64,000 nt of DNA, from contig NZ_JBEUMS010000009.1 in NCBI RefSeq assembly GCF_040543805.1, positions 1 through 64,000 of the forward strand, written 5' to 3'. Below, in pieces: positions 26,227 through 36,500 of the stretch. The translations under genes and the position numbers were made by a program. Below the pieces are notes generated by a model. It searched no databases. It was not told where the DNA came from and worked only from the letters and a program-made list of their open reading frames with translations. Every line of letters starts with the position of its first letter. The first letter of the stretch is position 1. This stretch comes from Arcicella rosea. Lineage in GTDB: Bacteria; Bacteroidota; Bacteroidia; Cytophagales; Spirosomataceae.

Positions 26227-28789
26227 TGGTATCACTATTTTCTGGATTTTCCATTAATGAGTGCTGTATGACGGTATGCGTAAAGTACAAATCTGTTAAA
26301 CTTACTGTTACCGATGAAATTAAATCAAAAATATGGGCTAATAAGCTATCTAAATTTTCTCGGTATAAAGTTTCAGCGTCATAAGTACTCAAGGTTGAAA
26401 TATCCGTTAATTTGATTTTCGTCGATGCTTCCAAAACCGCTTTCTCTGCTTTGGTTAATCTTTCATCTTGTGACGTTTTTGGTAATTTTGAAAGACATTC
26501 AGCCAAGGCATCTAATTGATAACTTAAAGAATATGGTAAATTTTCTTCAAGCAATACCATATCTAACATCGCTTCCAAACTTAAGTGCGATTTATATAAT
26601 AAACGATAATGAACCAATAAATGATGATTAATTAATACGGCTTCAATTAAATCGTTTTCAACATTCAAATCATTTTTGAAACTAAAAGTAGAGCGAATAA
26701 TGCTAATTCTTGAAAGAATTCTTTCTATCCATTTCCCTGATTCAAACAAATAGAAACCCTTATCTCTCGGCATTGATTCTGAAATAATTCCATAAAAAGT
26801 AAATAAACGAGTATGTAGTTTATCCAGTACTTTCTGGATGACATTCGGGTTGTTTACTTCTGGGTCAGAGCTTTTAATTTTCTTTAAGCTGTTTTCTATC
26901 AGGTTAATAATCCGCCAAGTATCATGGCTCCATTTATCGCTTACAGTAATTACGCCTCTTAAAAAAGATTCTACACTACAAGCAACAGTACCGCCTCTTT
27001 TAGAATTAAAAACTAAATCGTGAATTTCTTGATAAGGGTTTTTCAGAAGCACTGAATTTTCTTCATCAATAAAACCCGGATAAGTAAGCGTAAGATGCGT
27101 AAGTGATTTTAATAAAACATGGATATGCTCAGACTTTACCGAACCACCAAAGTTTACGTTTTCTTGTAAAGCATTAATCGTAATTTTCAAAAACTTGGTG
27201 GTTGCCATAGTTCTTTCGCAATAACGACCAACCCAAAAGAGGTTTTCGGCACTTCTACTTGGTAGCGAAGTGTGGTGGATTACTGAAGCCGTTTGCTGAA
27301 CTACAATTTTCTGTGGAGTATCCAATACTTTATCAGAAACAATCCAAGTATCTTTTGAAAAACCACCATATTGATGCGAAATCTCAAAGCGATCTCTCAC
27401 AGCTGAACTTCGGGTAAGTCCGCCTTCCATTACTTGATAATTCTTTCCGTCCGAAACCAAGTAAGCACGCAAAGCAGCAAAGCGAGGTTCTATTTTACCA
27501 TTCACCAAAGCGGGTGTGGTAGAAAGACTTACTTCTTCTTGAGCAACAAATTCAGATGGGTTTCTGAGAATATCTTTTCGAAGCTCGTCTAATTCTTGAT
27601 TTGATAAAGATTTACCATAAACAGACCTCAACTTTTGTTTACGATTGGTACTTTTGATTATCAGTTTTGGAAGATTCGCCAAAACATGATTCATCTCTTT
27701 GGCTTGTCCACACCACCAAGTAGCTACTGATGGCATAATTAGGGTTTCGCCTAAAAAGAAACGACAAGCGGCATTCATAAATGGCAATAAACCATTGCTT
27801 TCAAGTACGCTTGAGCCAGGAGGATTAATCACAGAAACATTTCCTAAGCGAATAGCATGCAATAAGCCTGGAATTCCTAAACGAGAATCCTGACGAAGTT
27901 CTAGTGGGTCGCACCAATCATCATCAATTCTTCGGATAATGACATCTACTTTTTCTAAACCATCTATTGATTTCAACCAAACGAAGCCATCACGTACCAG
28001 TAAATCATCACCTTGTACTAAAGTGTAACCCAAATAAGTTGCTAAATAGGCATGTTCAAAATAAGTTTCATTATTTGAACCCGGTGTTAAATAAACAATA
28101 TTGGGATGGTCTTTGGCTTTGGAGGCTAAAGCAGAAACCGTTTGTTGAAAATTATTAAAGAAAGGAGAAAGCCTGCTTACAAACATACCATTGGTAAGTT
28201 CGGGCAAGATTTTACTCATCACACTTCTGTTTTCGAGGGCATAACCCATCCCAGAAGGTGCTTGTGTTCTATTGTCAAGTACCCACATTCTGCCGTCGGG
28301 ACCACGAGCGATGTCGGCAGCATAAAGTGTTAATTGATTTTCCGAAGGGAGTTTTACATCATTACAAACCCTGAAAAAACCCGTATTGCCATAGACTAAT
28401 TCGGGCGGAAGGATATTTTCTTTAATTAAACGCTGAGGTCCATAAATATCTCTGAGCATTAAATCTAATACTAAAGCCCTTTGTTTAAGTCCTTTAGCAA
28501 TATTATTCCATTCTTGTTGTTCAATCAGAAAAGGGATAGGGTCTAATTGCCAAGGGCGATTTAAACTTCCTGAATTTTCATAAACATTATAAGTAACCCC
28601 ATTTTCACGAAGCTTATTGATGATTTCAACATTGCGAGAATGGAGTTCCTTCATGCCAATTTTTTCTAAAGTATCAAAAAGGGCTTTCCAATGAGGCTTT
28701 ACTTGACCGTTTGCTCCCAAGATTTCATCATAAGAATTGATTTCCTTTTGATAGGACTGAAGTAAATTAGGAGATATATCTGTAATCAT
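26216..28789 (-). CDS. Circularly permuted ATP-grasp fused to alpha-E domain
   Basis: An 857-residue fusion. Residues about 1-480 are a circularly permuted ATP-grasp domain (DUF404/DUF407 type), with VLDLMLRDIYGPQRLI, VYGNTGFFRVCNDVKLP, VWVLDNRTQAPSGMGYALENR (first residues approximate) and RRIDDDWCDPLELR. Residues about 505-840 are an all-helical alpha-E domain, starting SRSAENLFWVGRYCERT. In many genomes these are separate neighbouring genes. ATP-grasp enzymes form amide bonds, so the pair is predicted to build or ligate peptide-like bonds; the product is unknown. It overlaps the transglutaminase gene downstream. Confidence 0.88.
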   Translation of the reverse strand: MITDISPNLLQSYQKEINSYDEILGANGQVKPHWKALFDTLEKIGMKELHSRNVEIINKLRENGVTYNVYENSGSLNRPWQLDPIPFLIEQQEWNNIAKGLKQRALVLDLMLRDIYGPQRLIKENILPPELVYGNTGFFRVCNDVKLPSENQLTLYAADIARGPDGRMWVLDNRTQAPSGMGYALENRSVMSKILPELTNGMFVSRLSPFFNNFQQTVSALASKAKDHPNIVYLTPGSNNETYFEHAYLATYLGYTLVQGDDLLVRDGFVWLKSIDGLEKVDVIIRRIDDDWCDPLELRQDSRLGIPGLLHAIRLGNVSVINPPGSSVLESNGLLPFMNAACRFFLGETLIMPSVATWWCGQAKEMNHVLANLPKLIIKSTNRKQKLRSVYGKSLSNQELDELRKDILRNPSEFVAQEEVSLSTTPALVNGKIEPRFAALRAYLVSDGKNYQVMEGGLTRSSAVRDRFEISHQYGGFSKDTWIVSDKVLDTPQKIVVQQTASVIHHTSLPSRSAENLFWVGRYCERTMATTKFLKITINALQENVNFGGSVKSEHIHVLLKSLTHLTLTYPGFIDEENSVLLKNPYQEIHDLVFNSKRGGTVACSVESFLRGVITVSDKWSHDTWRIINLIENSLKKIKSSDPEVNNPNVIQKVLDKLHTRLFTFYGIISESMPRDKGFYLFESGKWIERILSRISIIRSTFSFKNDLNVENDLIEAVLINHHLLVHYRLLYKSHLSLEAMLDMVLLEENLPYSLSYQLDALAECLSKLPKTSQDERLTKAEKAVLEASTKIKLTDISTLSTYDAETLYRENLDSLLAHIFDLISSVTVSLTDLYFTHTVIQHSLMENPENSDTNEI

Positions 28790-29014
28790 CGCTCATTGAT
28801 TGTAAATGAAGTATTTTAAAATTTATTAAAATTAAGGTTTTTGTCGCTAAACCTTATACTGTTGGCTATAAATTTCGATTGGGAGGTGGACGATAATTAC
28901 TCCAAAGCCTTATAAATCTTAAGAGCGAAATAGCCCTGAAATCTATAAATATTTTAACTATGGGATTAAAATGTATGAAATAGGGTAATTGAGGCAATAA
29001 GGTTAAACTCTCTG

Positions 29015-29039
29015 CACTTTAGAATAAAGTGTATATTTG
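29015..29039 (+). promoter_or_regulatory. Promoter with overlapping palindromic operator, AAA/TOPRIM/DUF262 operon
   Basis: A -7 box TATATTTG (29032-29039) lies 23 bases before the first ATG. Directly upstream sits the perfect palindrome CACTTTA-GAA-TAAAGTG (29015-29031), where a bound repressor would block the promoter. The operator role is inference. Confidence 0.5.
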
Positions 29040-29062
29040 TATCATTATAAAAACAGAACATA

Positions 29063-30286
29063 ATGGTAAATAAAATAACGTTTACAAATTATAAAATCTT
29101 CAACAGTGAACAATGTATTGAGCTTGCCCCAATGACTATTTTAATAGGGAAGAATAGTTCAGGTAAAAGTGCTTTTGCAAAGTTACCAACATTGATTGCA
29201 GGAAGTTTGAGTGGGAGTTTTAATGAACCTTTTCGTTGGGAAAATGAAGGAATTTTGTTGGGAAATAGCTATTTAGATTTAAACCATGAAAAAGATACTA
29301 CTGGAGATTTTGAATTTAAGTTAGAACTAGAGAACAAAATATTTTTACATATCTATATCATATTTGGAGAAAACCAGCTGACTGTTCGCTCGTGGAATTA
29401 TAATAATGAATTTAAAGCTCAATATCATTTTAAAGAAAAGCTCTATTCCATTAATGACAGCACACGGCTATATGACTGTAAGTTTAAAGGGTTTTTACTA
29501 GAAAGTATTGTTGATTTTGAAGGGGAAATTCCTAGTTTAACAGATTTCAGTTTTGAATTTGATTATGTATGTTCATACAGAGTAGAACCGAAAGATATTA
29601 AGGAAGACCAACCAAAAGAAAAAAATATCAAGAAAATTGGAATAGATGGTAAACATGCCTATGAAATATTAATCAATGATTATATTTATTCAGATGGTCA
29701 ATTACTTAATAAGGTAAGTAATTGGTACAAAGAGGTATTTGAAAACTGGGAGGTTAATATAGACAGAGATACACAGCGTAATAAATTTTATTTTGAACTA
29801 AAACGTGAATTAAAACGAGAAACACCTCGTCTATTTACTACATCTTTAGACAATGTTGGACAAGGGATGAGTCAAATTTTACCTTTAATAACAAAGTCAT
29901 TTATAGAGGAAGAAAAACCTTCCTTGACAATTATTGAAGAACCAGAATTACATTTACATCCATCTGCTCATGGTAATTTAGCAGAACGATTTGCTGAATC
30001 TTTAATAGATGCGAATAAAAGATATTTGATAGAAACGCATTCTGAAAACTTTATTCTAAGACTAAGACGTTTAATCGCTGAAAGTAAATACCCTTATTTT
30101 ACAGAGCAAAATTTAAAGATTTATTATGTTGATTATGAGGAAGATTTAAATGAAAGTTTCTTGAGAGACATTAAAATTGACTCATTCGGTGAGGTATATG
30201 ATTGGCCCGATGGTATTTTTAGTGATAGTTTTGATGAAGTTTTTGCAATAAGGAAAGCTCAAAAATTAAAGAAAGATGTTAGTTGA
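29063..30286 (+). CDS. AAA family ATPase (DUF3696/OLD-like), first gene of putative defence operon
   Basis: A 407-residue ABC/SMC-like AAA ATPase. The P-loop is GKNSSGKS (29-36). A signature-like segment DNVGQGMSQILPL lies near 265, the Walker B is LTIIEEPELHLHP near 290, and the switch His is in YLIETHSENFILRLRRL near 322. The C-terminal ~60 residues resemble DUF3696. This type of ATPase is the motor or sensor subunit in several anti-phage modules (OLD nucleases, Gabija, PARIS). It lacks its own TOPRIM domain, which is instead supplied by the next gene, overlapping by 11 bases. Role in defence is inference from family and context. Confidence 0.85.
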   Translation: MVNKITFTNYKIFNSEQCIELAPMTILIGKNSSGKSAFAKLPTLIAGSLSGSFNEPFRWENEGILLGNSYLDLNHEKDTTGDFEFKLELENKIFLHIYIIFGENQLTVRSWNYNNEFKAQYHFKEKLYSINDSTRLYDCKFKGFLLESIVDFEGEIPSLTDFSFEFDYVCSYRVEPKDIKEDQPKEKNIKKIGIDGKHAYEILINDYIYSDGQLLNKVSNWYKEVFENWEVNIDRDTQRNKFYFELKRELKRETPRLFTTSLDNVGQGMSQILPLITKSFIEEEKPSLTIIEEPELHLHPSAHGNLAERFAESLIDANKRYLIETHSENFILRLRRLIAESKYPYFTEQNLKIYYVDYEEDLNESFLRDIKIDSFGEVYDWPDGIFSDSFDEVFAIRKAQKLKKDVS

Positions 30287-31313
30287 AATTCTACAAGATA
30301 TTTTCAGAGACGAAGCTAATAATGAGCTATTAGACCAAATATATTTTCTGTTAGGAGAAAAACACAAACTGTTGATAAGAGAAGATGACGATATTGAAGC
30401 CTTAATGGAATCAAGTTGGTATAGCGGTTTGAAACCATCTTATCAGAAGACACTTGAGGAGACTATTGTATGGTCAATACATAACTCTACAAGAATACCT
30501 CAATGTATAATTTCTGGACAACCAAACGCAGAATATTTTGGATTGGCAGAAGCAATAAAATATTTAGAACAACCTTTTACTATTCTTATTGAAAATCGTT
30601 TGAATGATGCTCCATTTATTGATTGCTTGATAGAGCATTTTCCAAAAGAAAGTAAAAAGATAAGATTATTTAAAGATGAACGGTGGTTAAAATATGGAAT
30701 GGGTGGAGGCAGCACTATTTTGCAAGAAATAGAAGCAGAGTTAAAAACATTTGATAACCCAGTTTTCATTAAACATAAGCATAAGTATCTACGGTATTTT
30801 GTACTTATTGATAGTGATAAAAAATATCCAGAAATGGATTTAAGTACTGGAAAATTGAATCATATAGCAGAACTTGATAAGTATCAAATTCCATATCACA
30901 TTTTAGAAAAACGGGAAATGGAAAACTATTTACCCGATGAAGCTTTTGAGGAAATAACAGATAACCAAGATTTCATTAGAGCATATCTGGCTTTAACTCC
31001 GATGCAGAAAGATTATTTTGATATTGAGAATGGATTTAACAATAAAAAATTTGATAAACTTTTACCCGAAGAAAGGACATTTTATAAAGCATTGGATGAT
31101 TCTCAAAAAAACATATTCCGAAATAGTAATCTAAAAAAAATAAATGGATCCGAGGTTGTGAACTTTAAAACAAGCTTTCCTAAGTTATTTTCTTCTTCAA
31201 AGGTCACTAAAATTAATTTGCTTAAAAGGTGTGAACACCATTCTGAGACTAATCACCCAAAAGACAAAAGAGAATTACCAAATTTGTTAAGTAAAATCAA
31301 TCAATTACTATGA
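30276..31313 (+). CDS. TOPRIM-like (DUF4435/OLD-nuclease-type) protein, second gene of putative defence operon
   Basis: A 345-residue protein whose family I infer from motifs. FTILIENRLNDAPF (101-114) resembles the TOPRIM first strand, with catalytic-type Glu106. FVLIDSDKKYP (175-185) provides the DxD pair Asp179/Asp181. KREMENYLPDEAF (222-234) resembles the I/M-E-N-Y-L segment of DUF4435 and OLD nucleases. A GGGS turn is at 143-146. Residues 1-95 match nothing I recognise. The gene overlaps the ATPase gene by 11 bases and the DUF262 gene by four (ATGA), so the three are coupled. Nuclease activity is a prediction; a PARIS AriB-like effector is the nearest analogy. Confidence 0.62.
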   Translation: MLVEILQDIFRDEANNELLDQIYFLLGEKHKLLIREDDDIEALMESSWYSGLKPSYQKTLEETIVWSIHNSTRIPQCIISGQPNAEYFGLAEAIKYLEQPFTILIENRLNDAPFIDCLIEHFPKESKKIRLFKDERWLKYGMGGGSTILQEIEAELKTFDNPVFIKHKHKYLRYFVLIDSDKKYPEMDLSTGKLNHIAELDKYQIPYHILEKREMENYLPDEAFEEITDNQDFIRAYLALTPMQKDYFDIENGFNNKKFDKLLPEERTFYKALDDSQKNIFRNSNLKKINGSEVVNFKTSFPKLFSSSKVTKINLLKRCEHHSETNHPKDKRELPNLLSKINQLL

Positions 31314-32974
31314 GTTCATTAATTAGCTTAAAACCATCAAATAATAACTTTGATACATATCTGGATGATATTAATTCGGGGTTATTGCTAATCCCAGAGT
31401 TTCAACGTGATTTTGTATGGGAACTTGACAATGTACTCAACCTATTAAATAGTATCAAAAAAAATTTCCCCATAGGGTCGTTTTTATTTTGGACACCAGA
31501 AACAGAATTTAGAATAGCGAAACAAGTAGGACCTTATACTATTAATGAATCTGTTTTTGAAGCTTTTGAAAAAAAGCAACGTAAATATATTCTAGATGGT
31601 TATCAGAGAATGTCTGCTTTGTTTGGCGTACTTTCTAATCCAGAAAAAATTAAGAACTTTGAGTTTAATGAGAAAGCATTTAACTCTACTTTTAATATCT
31701 ACTATAATCTTGATAATGAAGTATTTGAGGTGTTTGGTCGTAATCTTGAACTGTATTGTGTACCAGCATATACCTTATTGGATTATGAATCTTTTTTAAC
31801 TTACTCAGAAAAAATACAGCGAGAATACACTCCTGAAATATCAAAAAAATATACTGATAGACTAAAAAAAATAGTTACTACTTTTAGTAGATACCAAATG
31901 CCAGTAATTGAGATAGCTGGTGGAACTTTGGATGAAGCGATAGACATATTTACATTACTAAATAAAGAAGGTAAGCCAATAACGCCCGATTGGATATTGT
32001 CGGCTAAAACTTATACCGATAATTTTAGATTAGGACACAAAATAGATATAACACTTGATAAAATAGAGAAATATAATTTTGTTGATAAAAAACCAAGAGA
32101 AGTAGCGGTAAGAGATTTGGTTTTTAGAAGTATTCAAAGCTCGTTTGGCGATTTATATTTAGACAATAAAAAAACAGATATTATCTCCCTTTCTAAAAAC
32201 CCAAACTTTCAAAGTCAAATAGAAATTACCGTAAAAAGTATAGAGTTTGTGGCTAAATTTTTATTTGAGGAACTATTAATTGTCGATAATAAACTGTTAC
32301 CAGCTAATATCCAGTTTATCTTTTTGGTAGAGTTTTTTAACCACATTCCTGAACCTAATAATCAACAAATAAAAAAGCTAAAACAATGGTTTTGGGTTAC
32401 TACGTATGCAAACTATTTTACCATTTTTAGCCCAAGTAAAAGAAAAACAGCATTTCAGCATTTTCAAAAATTTATAAAAAATGTCGAACTTAATCCTGTG
32501 TATAATGATAGGCTTGACCAACCATTTGTAGTGCCAGCATTGTCTGATAAAGTAAACTTGGGTTCAGTGCGTTCAAAAGCTCATATTTTGTTTATGTTGA
32601 ATTACTCGAATAATTTTCAACCTGTAAATACAGAGTATATTGAAGACTATAAGGTTTTAAAACTCTTTGCAGAAACTAAATTTTCATCTGATTTAGGAGA
32701 AAGTGCAAATATGGTAGTATGTCTAAATAAAACTACTGACAATGTATTTATTCAGTCGGGTAAAAAAACTAACGACTTATCCTTCATGCTTGCTCAGGAA
32801 AATAAAGGTGAATATTCAGAGTATTTTATAACAGATGAAATGAGAGATGAATATTCAAAAGGTGATATTGAAAGGGTGCTTGAATTAAGAAAGAAATTAA
32901 TTATTGATGAAGAACATACCTTTGCAGGGAATTTAGGGTTAGACTATTTTGGGTACTCTCAATTTTCTTTTTAG
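31310..32974 (+). CDS. DUF262 (ParB/GmrS-like) protein, third gene of putative defence operon
   Basis: A 554-residue protein with the DUF262 fold found in GmrSD type IV restriction enzymes, SspE and BrxU. Motif one is IPEFQRDFVWE (28-38). Motif two is DGYQRMSAL (96-104), where the consensus is DGQQR, so one Gln is replaced by Tyr. The rest is helical, and I see no HNH/DUF1524 nuclease motif at the C-terminus, unlike full GmrSD. DUF262 domains bind and hydrolyse NTP or act as nucleotide-gated regulators of nucleases. It starts in the stop codon of the TOPRIM-like gene. No terminator T-run follows immediately. Confidence 0.82.
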   Translation: MSSLISLKPSNNNFDTYLDDINSGLLLIPEFQRDFVWELDNVLNLLNSIKKNFPIGSFLFWTPETEFRIAKQVGPYTINESVFEAFEKKQRKYILDGYQRMSALFGVLSNPEKIKNFEFNEKAFNSTFNIYYNLDNEVFEVFGRNLELYCVPAYTLLDYESFLTYSEKIQREYTPEISKKYTDRLKKIVTTFSRYQMPVIEIAGGTLDEAIDIFTLLNKEGKPITPDWILSAKTYTDNFRLGHKIDITLDKIEKYNFVDKKPREVAVRDLVFRSIQSSFGDLYLDNKKTDIISLSKNPNFQSQIEITVKSIEFVAKFLFEELLIVDNKLLPANIQFIFLVEFFNHIPEPNNQQIKKLKQWFWVTTYANYFTIFSPSKRKTAFQHFQKFIKNVELNPVYNDRLDQPFVVPALSDKVNLGSVRSKAHILFMLNYSNNFQPVNTEYIEDYKVLKLFAETKFSSDLGESANMVVCLNKTTDNVFIQSGKKTNDLSFMLAQENKGEYSEYFITDEMRDEYSKGDIERVLELRKKLIIDEEHTFAGNLGLDYFGYSQFSF

Positions 32975-33105
32975 ATAATAATAAGGAAGCGTTCGATTTG
33001 AAAAATCGAAAGACACTAAAACCAAATTAGGGAAAATCACCTGATTTAACCAGATAATTTTCCCTAATTTATCATTCATAACTCTTGCTTAATCTATCGT
33101 TTTCT

Positions 33106-33210
33106 GCCGTTGTTCGTGTCTCCACGAACAAAAAAAGTTTATGAATTAACGCAAAAATATATTAGAGAAAAACAAGCCGTTTAATTGTTCGTGAAGACAC
33201 AAACAATGGC
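33106..33210. repeat. REPIN-like palindromic element, copy 1
   Basis: The end segments 33106-33129 (GCCGTTGTTCGTGTCTCCAC and the next four bases) and 33187-33210 are complementary over 24 bases with three mismatches. The 57-base interior differs from the other copies. Confidence 0.6.
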
Positions 33211-33300
33211 AAAAGAAGAAATTGAAAATGAACTAAAATCTAATTGATAAATATACAATTTGCGGTTTTCTTCGGTTTTTAAAAGCTGAATCTCTCTAAA

Positions 33301-33488
33301 AGATAGCTTTTTGATACTTTGAGTATATCGATTCCATCTAAATCACGCAATTTCCCGCAAAAAAGATAGATTTTTGATGCTTTTTACCGCAAAATCCCGC
33401 AAAAAAGATCCATCAACCTATCAAAAAGATAGGATTTTCCATCTTTTTGATAGGTTGATGGGTTTCAGAGATAGGTTTTTGATTCTTT
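33301..33488. repeat. Three spaced copies of AGATAGnTTTTTGATnCTTT
   Basis: Near-identical 20-mers begin at 33301, 33364 and 33469. The words CCCGCAAAAAAGAT also occur twice, near 33353 and 33396. The inverted repeat at 33410-33461 is built from the same words. Confidence 0.55.
33410..33461. repeat. Perfect 21 bp inverted repeat
   Basis: The arm at 33410-33430 (beginning CCATCAACCTATCAAAAAGA) is exactly complementary to 33441-33461, with a 10-base loop. There is no following T-run, so it is not a standard terminator for either flanking gene. Confidence 0.75.
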
Positions 33489-33586
33489 GCAAACCTATAA
33501 GGATTTGCATAATTGAGAATAATAAGAGATTTACCCCCAAATCTTTATAGCTTTAATTAAATACTTACTTTCATCAAATATTACTT

Positions 33587-36500
33587 TTACTTCATCATTT
33601 CCACAGGGAAATCATTCCCAAAACCATAGCTTGCTGGATATTGTGGCGTTCCGCTGTATTTTTTCATGAGTTCAGGTACTTGTACTTGAATAAAGTTTTT
33701 GAGCCCGTTTACTGTAATCATTTTATTATTGGCTGCCTGTCCTTTCAGTGCTTGAAGCAATACATAAGTAAAAGCACCATGTCCGAGTGTAGCAAATTCA
33801 TTGGCGAATTGCTTAGAACCCGATGCCGCCATCCAATGTGTTCCTGTACTTCTTGCTACCACGGCTAAACTTTTTTGTTGTTTCGCATCTGACGTCATTA
33901 ATTGTTCAAATGCTCCTGCACTTTGGCACGCATCCAAAATAAATACCTGTTTTTGTGCCTGTATATTAACGGCATAAGCTTGTAATTGCTTCGAAGGAAT
34001 TCCCTTTTGTAAAAGTATTTCATCTACATTTTTCAGGTCTGCTACATCGGTAGGCACTAAGTAAAATTCTTTGTTTTTATCAGAAATTACCCCGTGTCCT
34101 GCATAATAAAATACAAAGACATCTTGTGCTTTAGCTGTTTTTTGTACTTCTGTCAAAGCATTTACAATTCCATTTTTATCGGCTTTAGTATCGGTAACGA
34201 AATATGTTTTTACGTTAGAAATAACCGTTTTTGCATCTTTTTCGATTTCATCTTTAAAGGCAGTAGCATCTGCTAGGGCGTAGTTGAGCGATAATTTCTC
34301 ATTCTGATATTTATTGATGCCAACTACCACCAAGTGGAGCGTTGCATTTTTATCAACGGGGTCGATAATGCCACCATCTTTAGCAATATTTGGTTTGTTA
34401 GTCGGTTGGTTTCCAGCTTTATAATTGACAATAATTTCATCGGGCTGACTTTCTGTTCTTTGGCTATTCAGGGCGATGGCTCTGAAAATATTCTGTCCTG
34501 CCAATAAATTGATGGTGTATTTCTTGGTATCTGTTCCTGTAGTATTATCGGTTACGAACAAGCCACGAGTGGCCAAATTCACAATTTTTCCGTTATGAAA
34601 TAACCTGATTTCATCAATTTTATCATTTTCGGCAGTAGCATTTACTGTTATTTCTGCGAGTCCCGTTGTGTTTTCATAGCTTGGTTTTGTATCATCTTCC
34701 ACGGTTAGGTTTCTTGTTTTTTGTTCATACGAAATCTTACAAATGGGCGCTTTGTGCAAATCATCAAAATCTGCATCTATGCTAGGAAAACGTTCGCCAG
34801 CTAAGAGACGAGCCAATAATTTGGGAGTATAATATTTTTCGTAGAGTATTTCTAAAGGGAAAGTATTAATGCCTTTTACGAAATAAAGGTCTTTTTGAGC
34901 ATTCGCTGAAGCATCGAACTGACCATTTGGCGTGACAACCGCCCAATCGCTTGTGGATGGATTTGGATATAAAGTAGCTAATAATTCACCTGTTTGTAAA
35001 TCCCAAAGTTTTACGTTGTTTTCTCTGGCATTTGTAAATAAATAACGGTTGTTTTTACTAACTGTTACGCCTGCTACGGGGTCGTTATAGGCTTTTATGG
35101 TTTTGGAAGAATCCCATCTTTGTTGTTGAATATTGTAAAAATGTAATCGACCTTCAAAATCGCTTGCGATTAAATATTGCTCATCCGCCGTGAAGGCGAC
35201 TGAATAATATAGTTTTTTCCCATCTGGAAGTATCTCTGGGATTTCTATCGTTTTTTCTGTGCTGATTTCAACGATTAGATGTCCATTTCCTGATTGAAAA
35301 GCAAGGTATTTGTCATTAACAGAGAATTTTAAACTTTCGCCACTAACGTATTTTTTAGGTAAAGTAACTTTCTTGATTAAGTTTCCTGTTGCACCGTCCA
35401 ATATATCAATACTGGTAAAACCTTTGAAGGAATTGATGGCTGCTAATTGTCGAGATGTATGTGCAAAAACTGCTTTGTCAATACCTTTTTTTCGCCAAAT
35501 GATTTTCTTCGTTGTGACGTCAGCCACCACCAATTTATCTTGATTGATGCTGTATTTATCTTCAACATTAGGGTCTAAGTAATAACCAATATGGAAAAGA
35601 TATTTATCATCAAAAGACAGACCCATGAATGATGGAGTACGATTGACATTACTAATTGAACCTTCATAAGGAAAATCTTTATGAGCATTGTTTGCTAAAT
35701 CTATTTCAGTCCAAAAGTCATATAGCTTATTCCCTTTTTGGTTAAGTTGCAAATGATAGTCGAATGCAGGTTGAGTTGTCTGAATTACTTTACGCATTGC
35801 ACCAGAAGATAAATCCCAGTTGACGGCTTTTTTATCTAATTCGATTAATAATTGATTAGATGATTCTGAGAGATGATGATAGAATACTTCTTCATTGGTT
35901 ACTCCAAATAGCTTAGTGATGGTTTGTCCATTTTCAGCATTGAGGAGGCTTAGGTTTTTTAATGTTCCGAATAATATCTTTTTTCCATCATCAGAAAAAC
36001 GGATTACTCCTTTTCGGCTACCGTATTCACTGATATAAAAACCACCTTGTTTAATTCGCCAAATATCTTTCTTGGTTTCAAGGTTGATTAAAATTATTTC
36101 ATTTGTAGTATGGGCAAAGATTTTTTTACTATCAGGAGAAAAACCAGCAAGGTTTAACAATTTAGTTTTGTAGTCATTGGGATGAGTATATGAATAAATA
36201 CTTTGACCAGTATTAATATCCAATACTTCTAATGAATTGTTGTTTCCTGCCATCAAGTAGCGTCCATCTGGAGAAAATCTGGTGAATTTAATATCAAGAA
36301 TTGGAGCACTTGCATAATCGCTTTTAGCCAAATTGAAATTTAATACTTTTATGATTTCTCCACTTGGTACTTTACACAATGTTACATCGTTTTTGTTCGG
36401 AATTGAAATAATATTGCGTTCTTCCGAATAGTCTTGCTCAATTCCAAATTTATTGATTCTAATCGTTCCTCTGTATCCATTTTCACGAGTATAAATACTG

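Larger units (their letters stand above)
32975..33586. other. 612 bp gene-free region rich in structured repeats
   Basis: No credible open frame. The region holds a REPIN-like element, three spaced copies of a GATAG-TTTTTGAT motif and a perfect 21 bp inverted repeat, annotated separately. It separates the putative defence operon from the caspase gene, and the last 100 bases show nothing further. Confidence 0.6.

Noticed and set aside
29063..30286. Single-protein OLD nuclease (GajA-like)
   Set aside because: The ATPase ends shortly after its switch His region, with no TOPRIM domain in the same chain.
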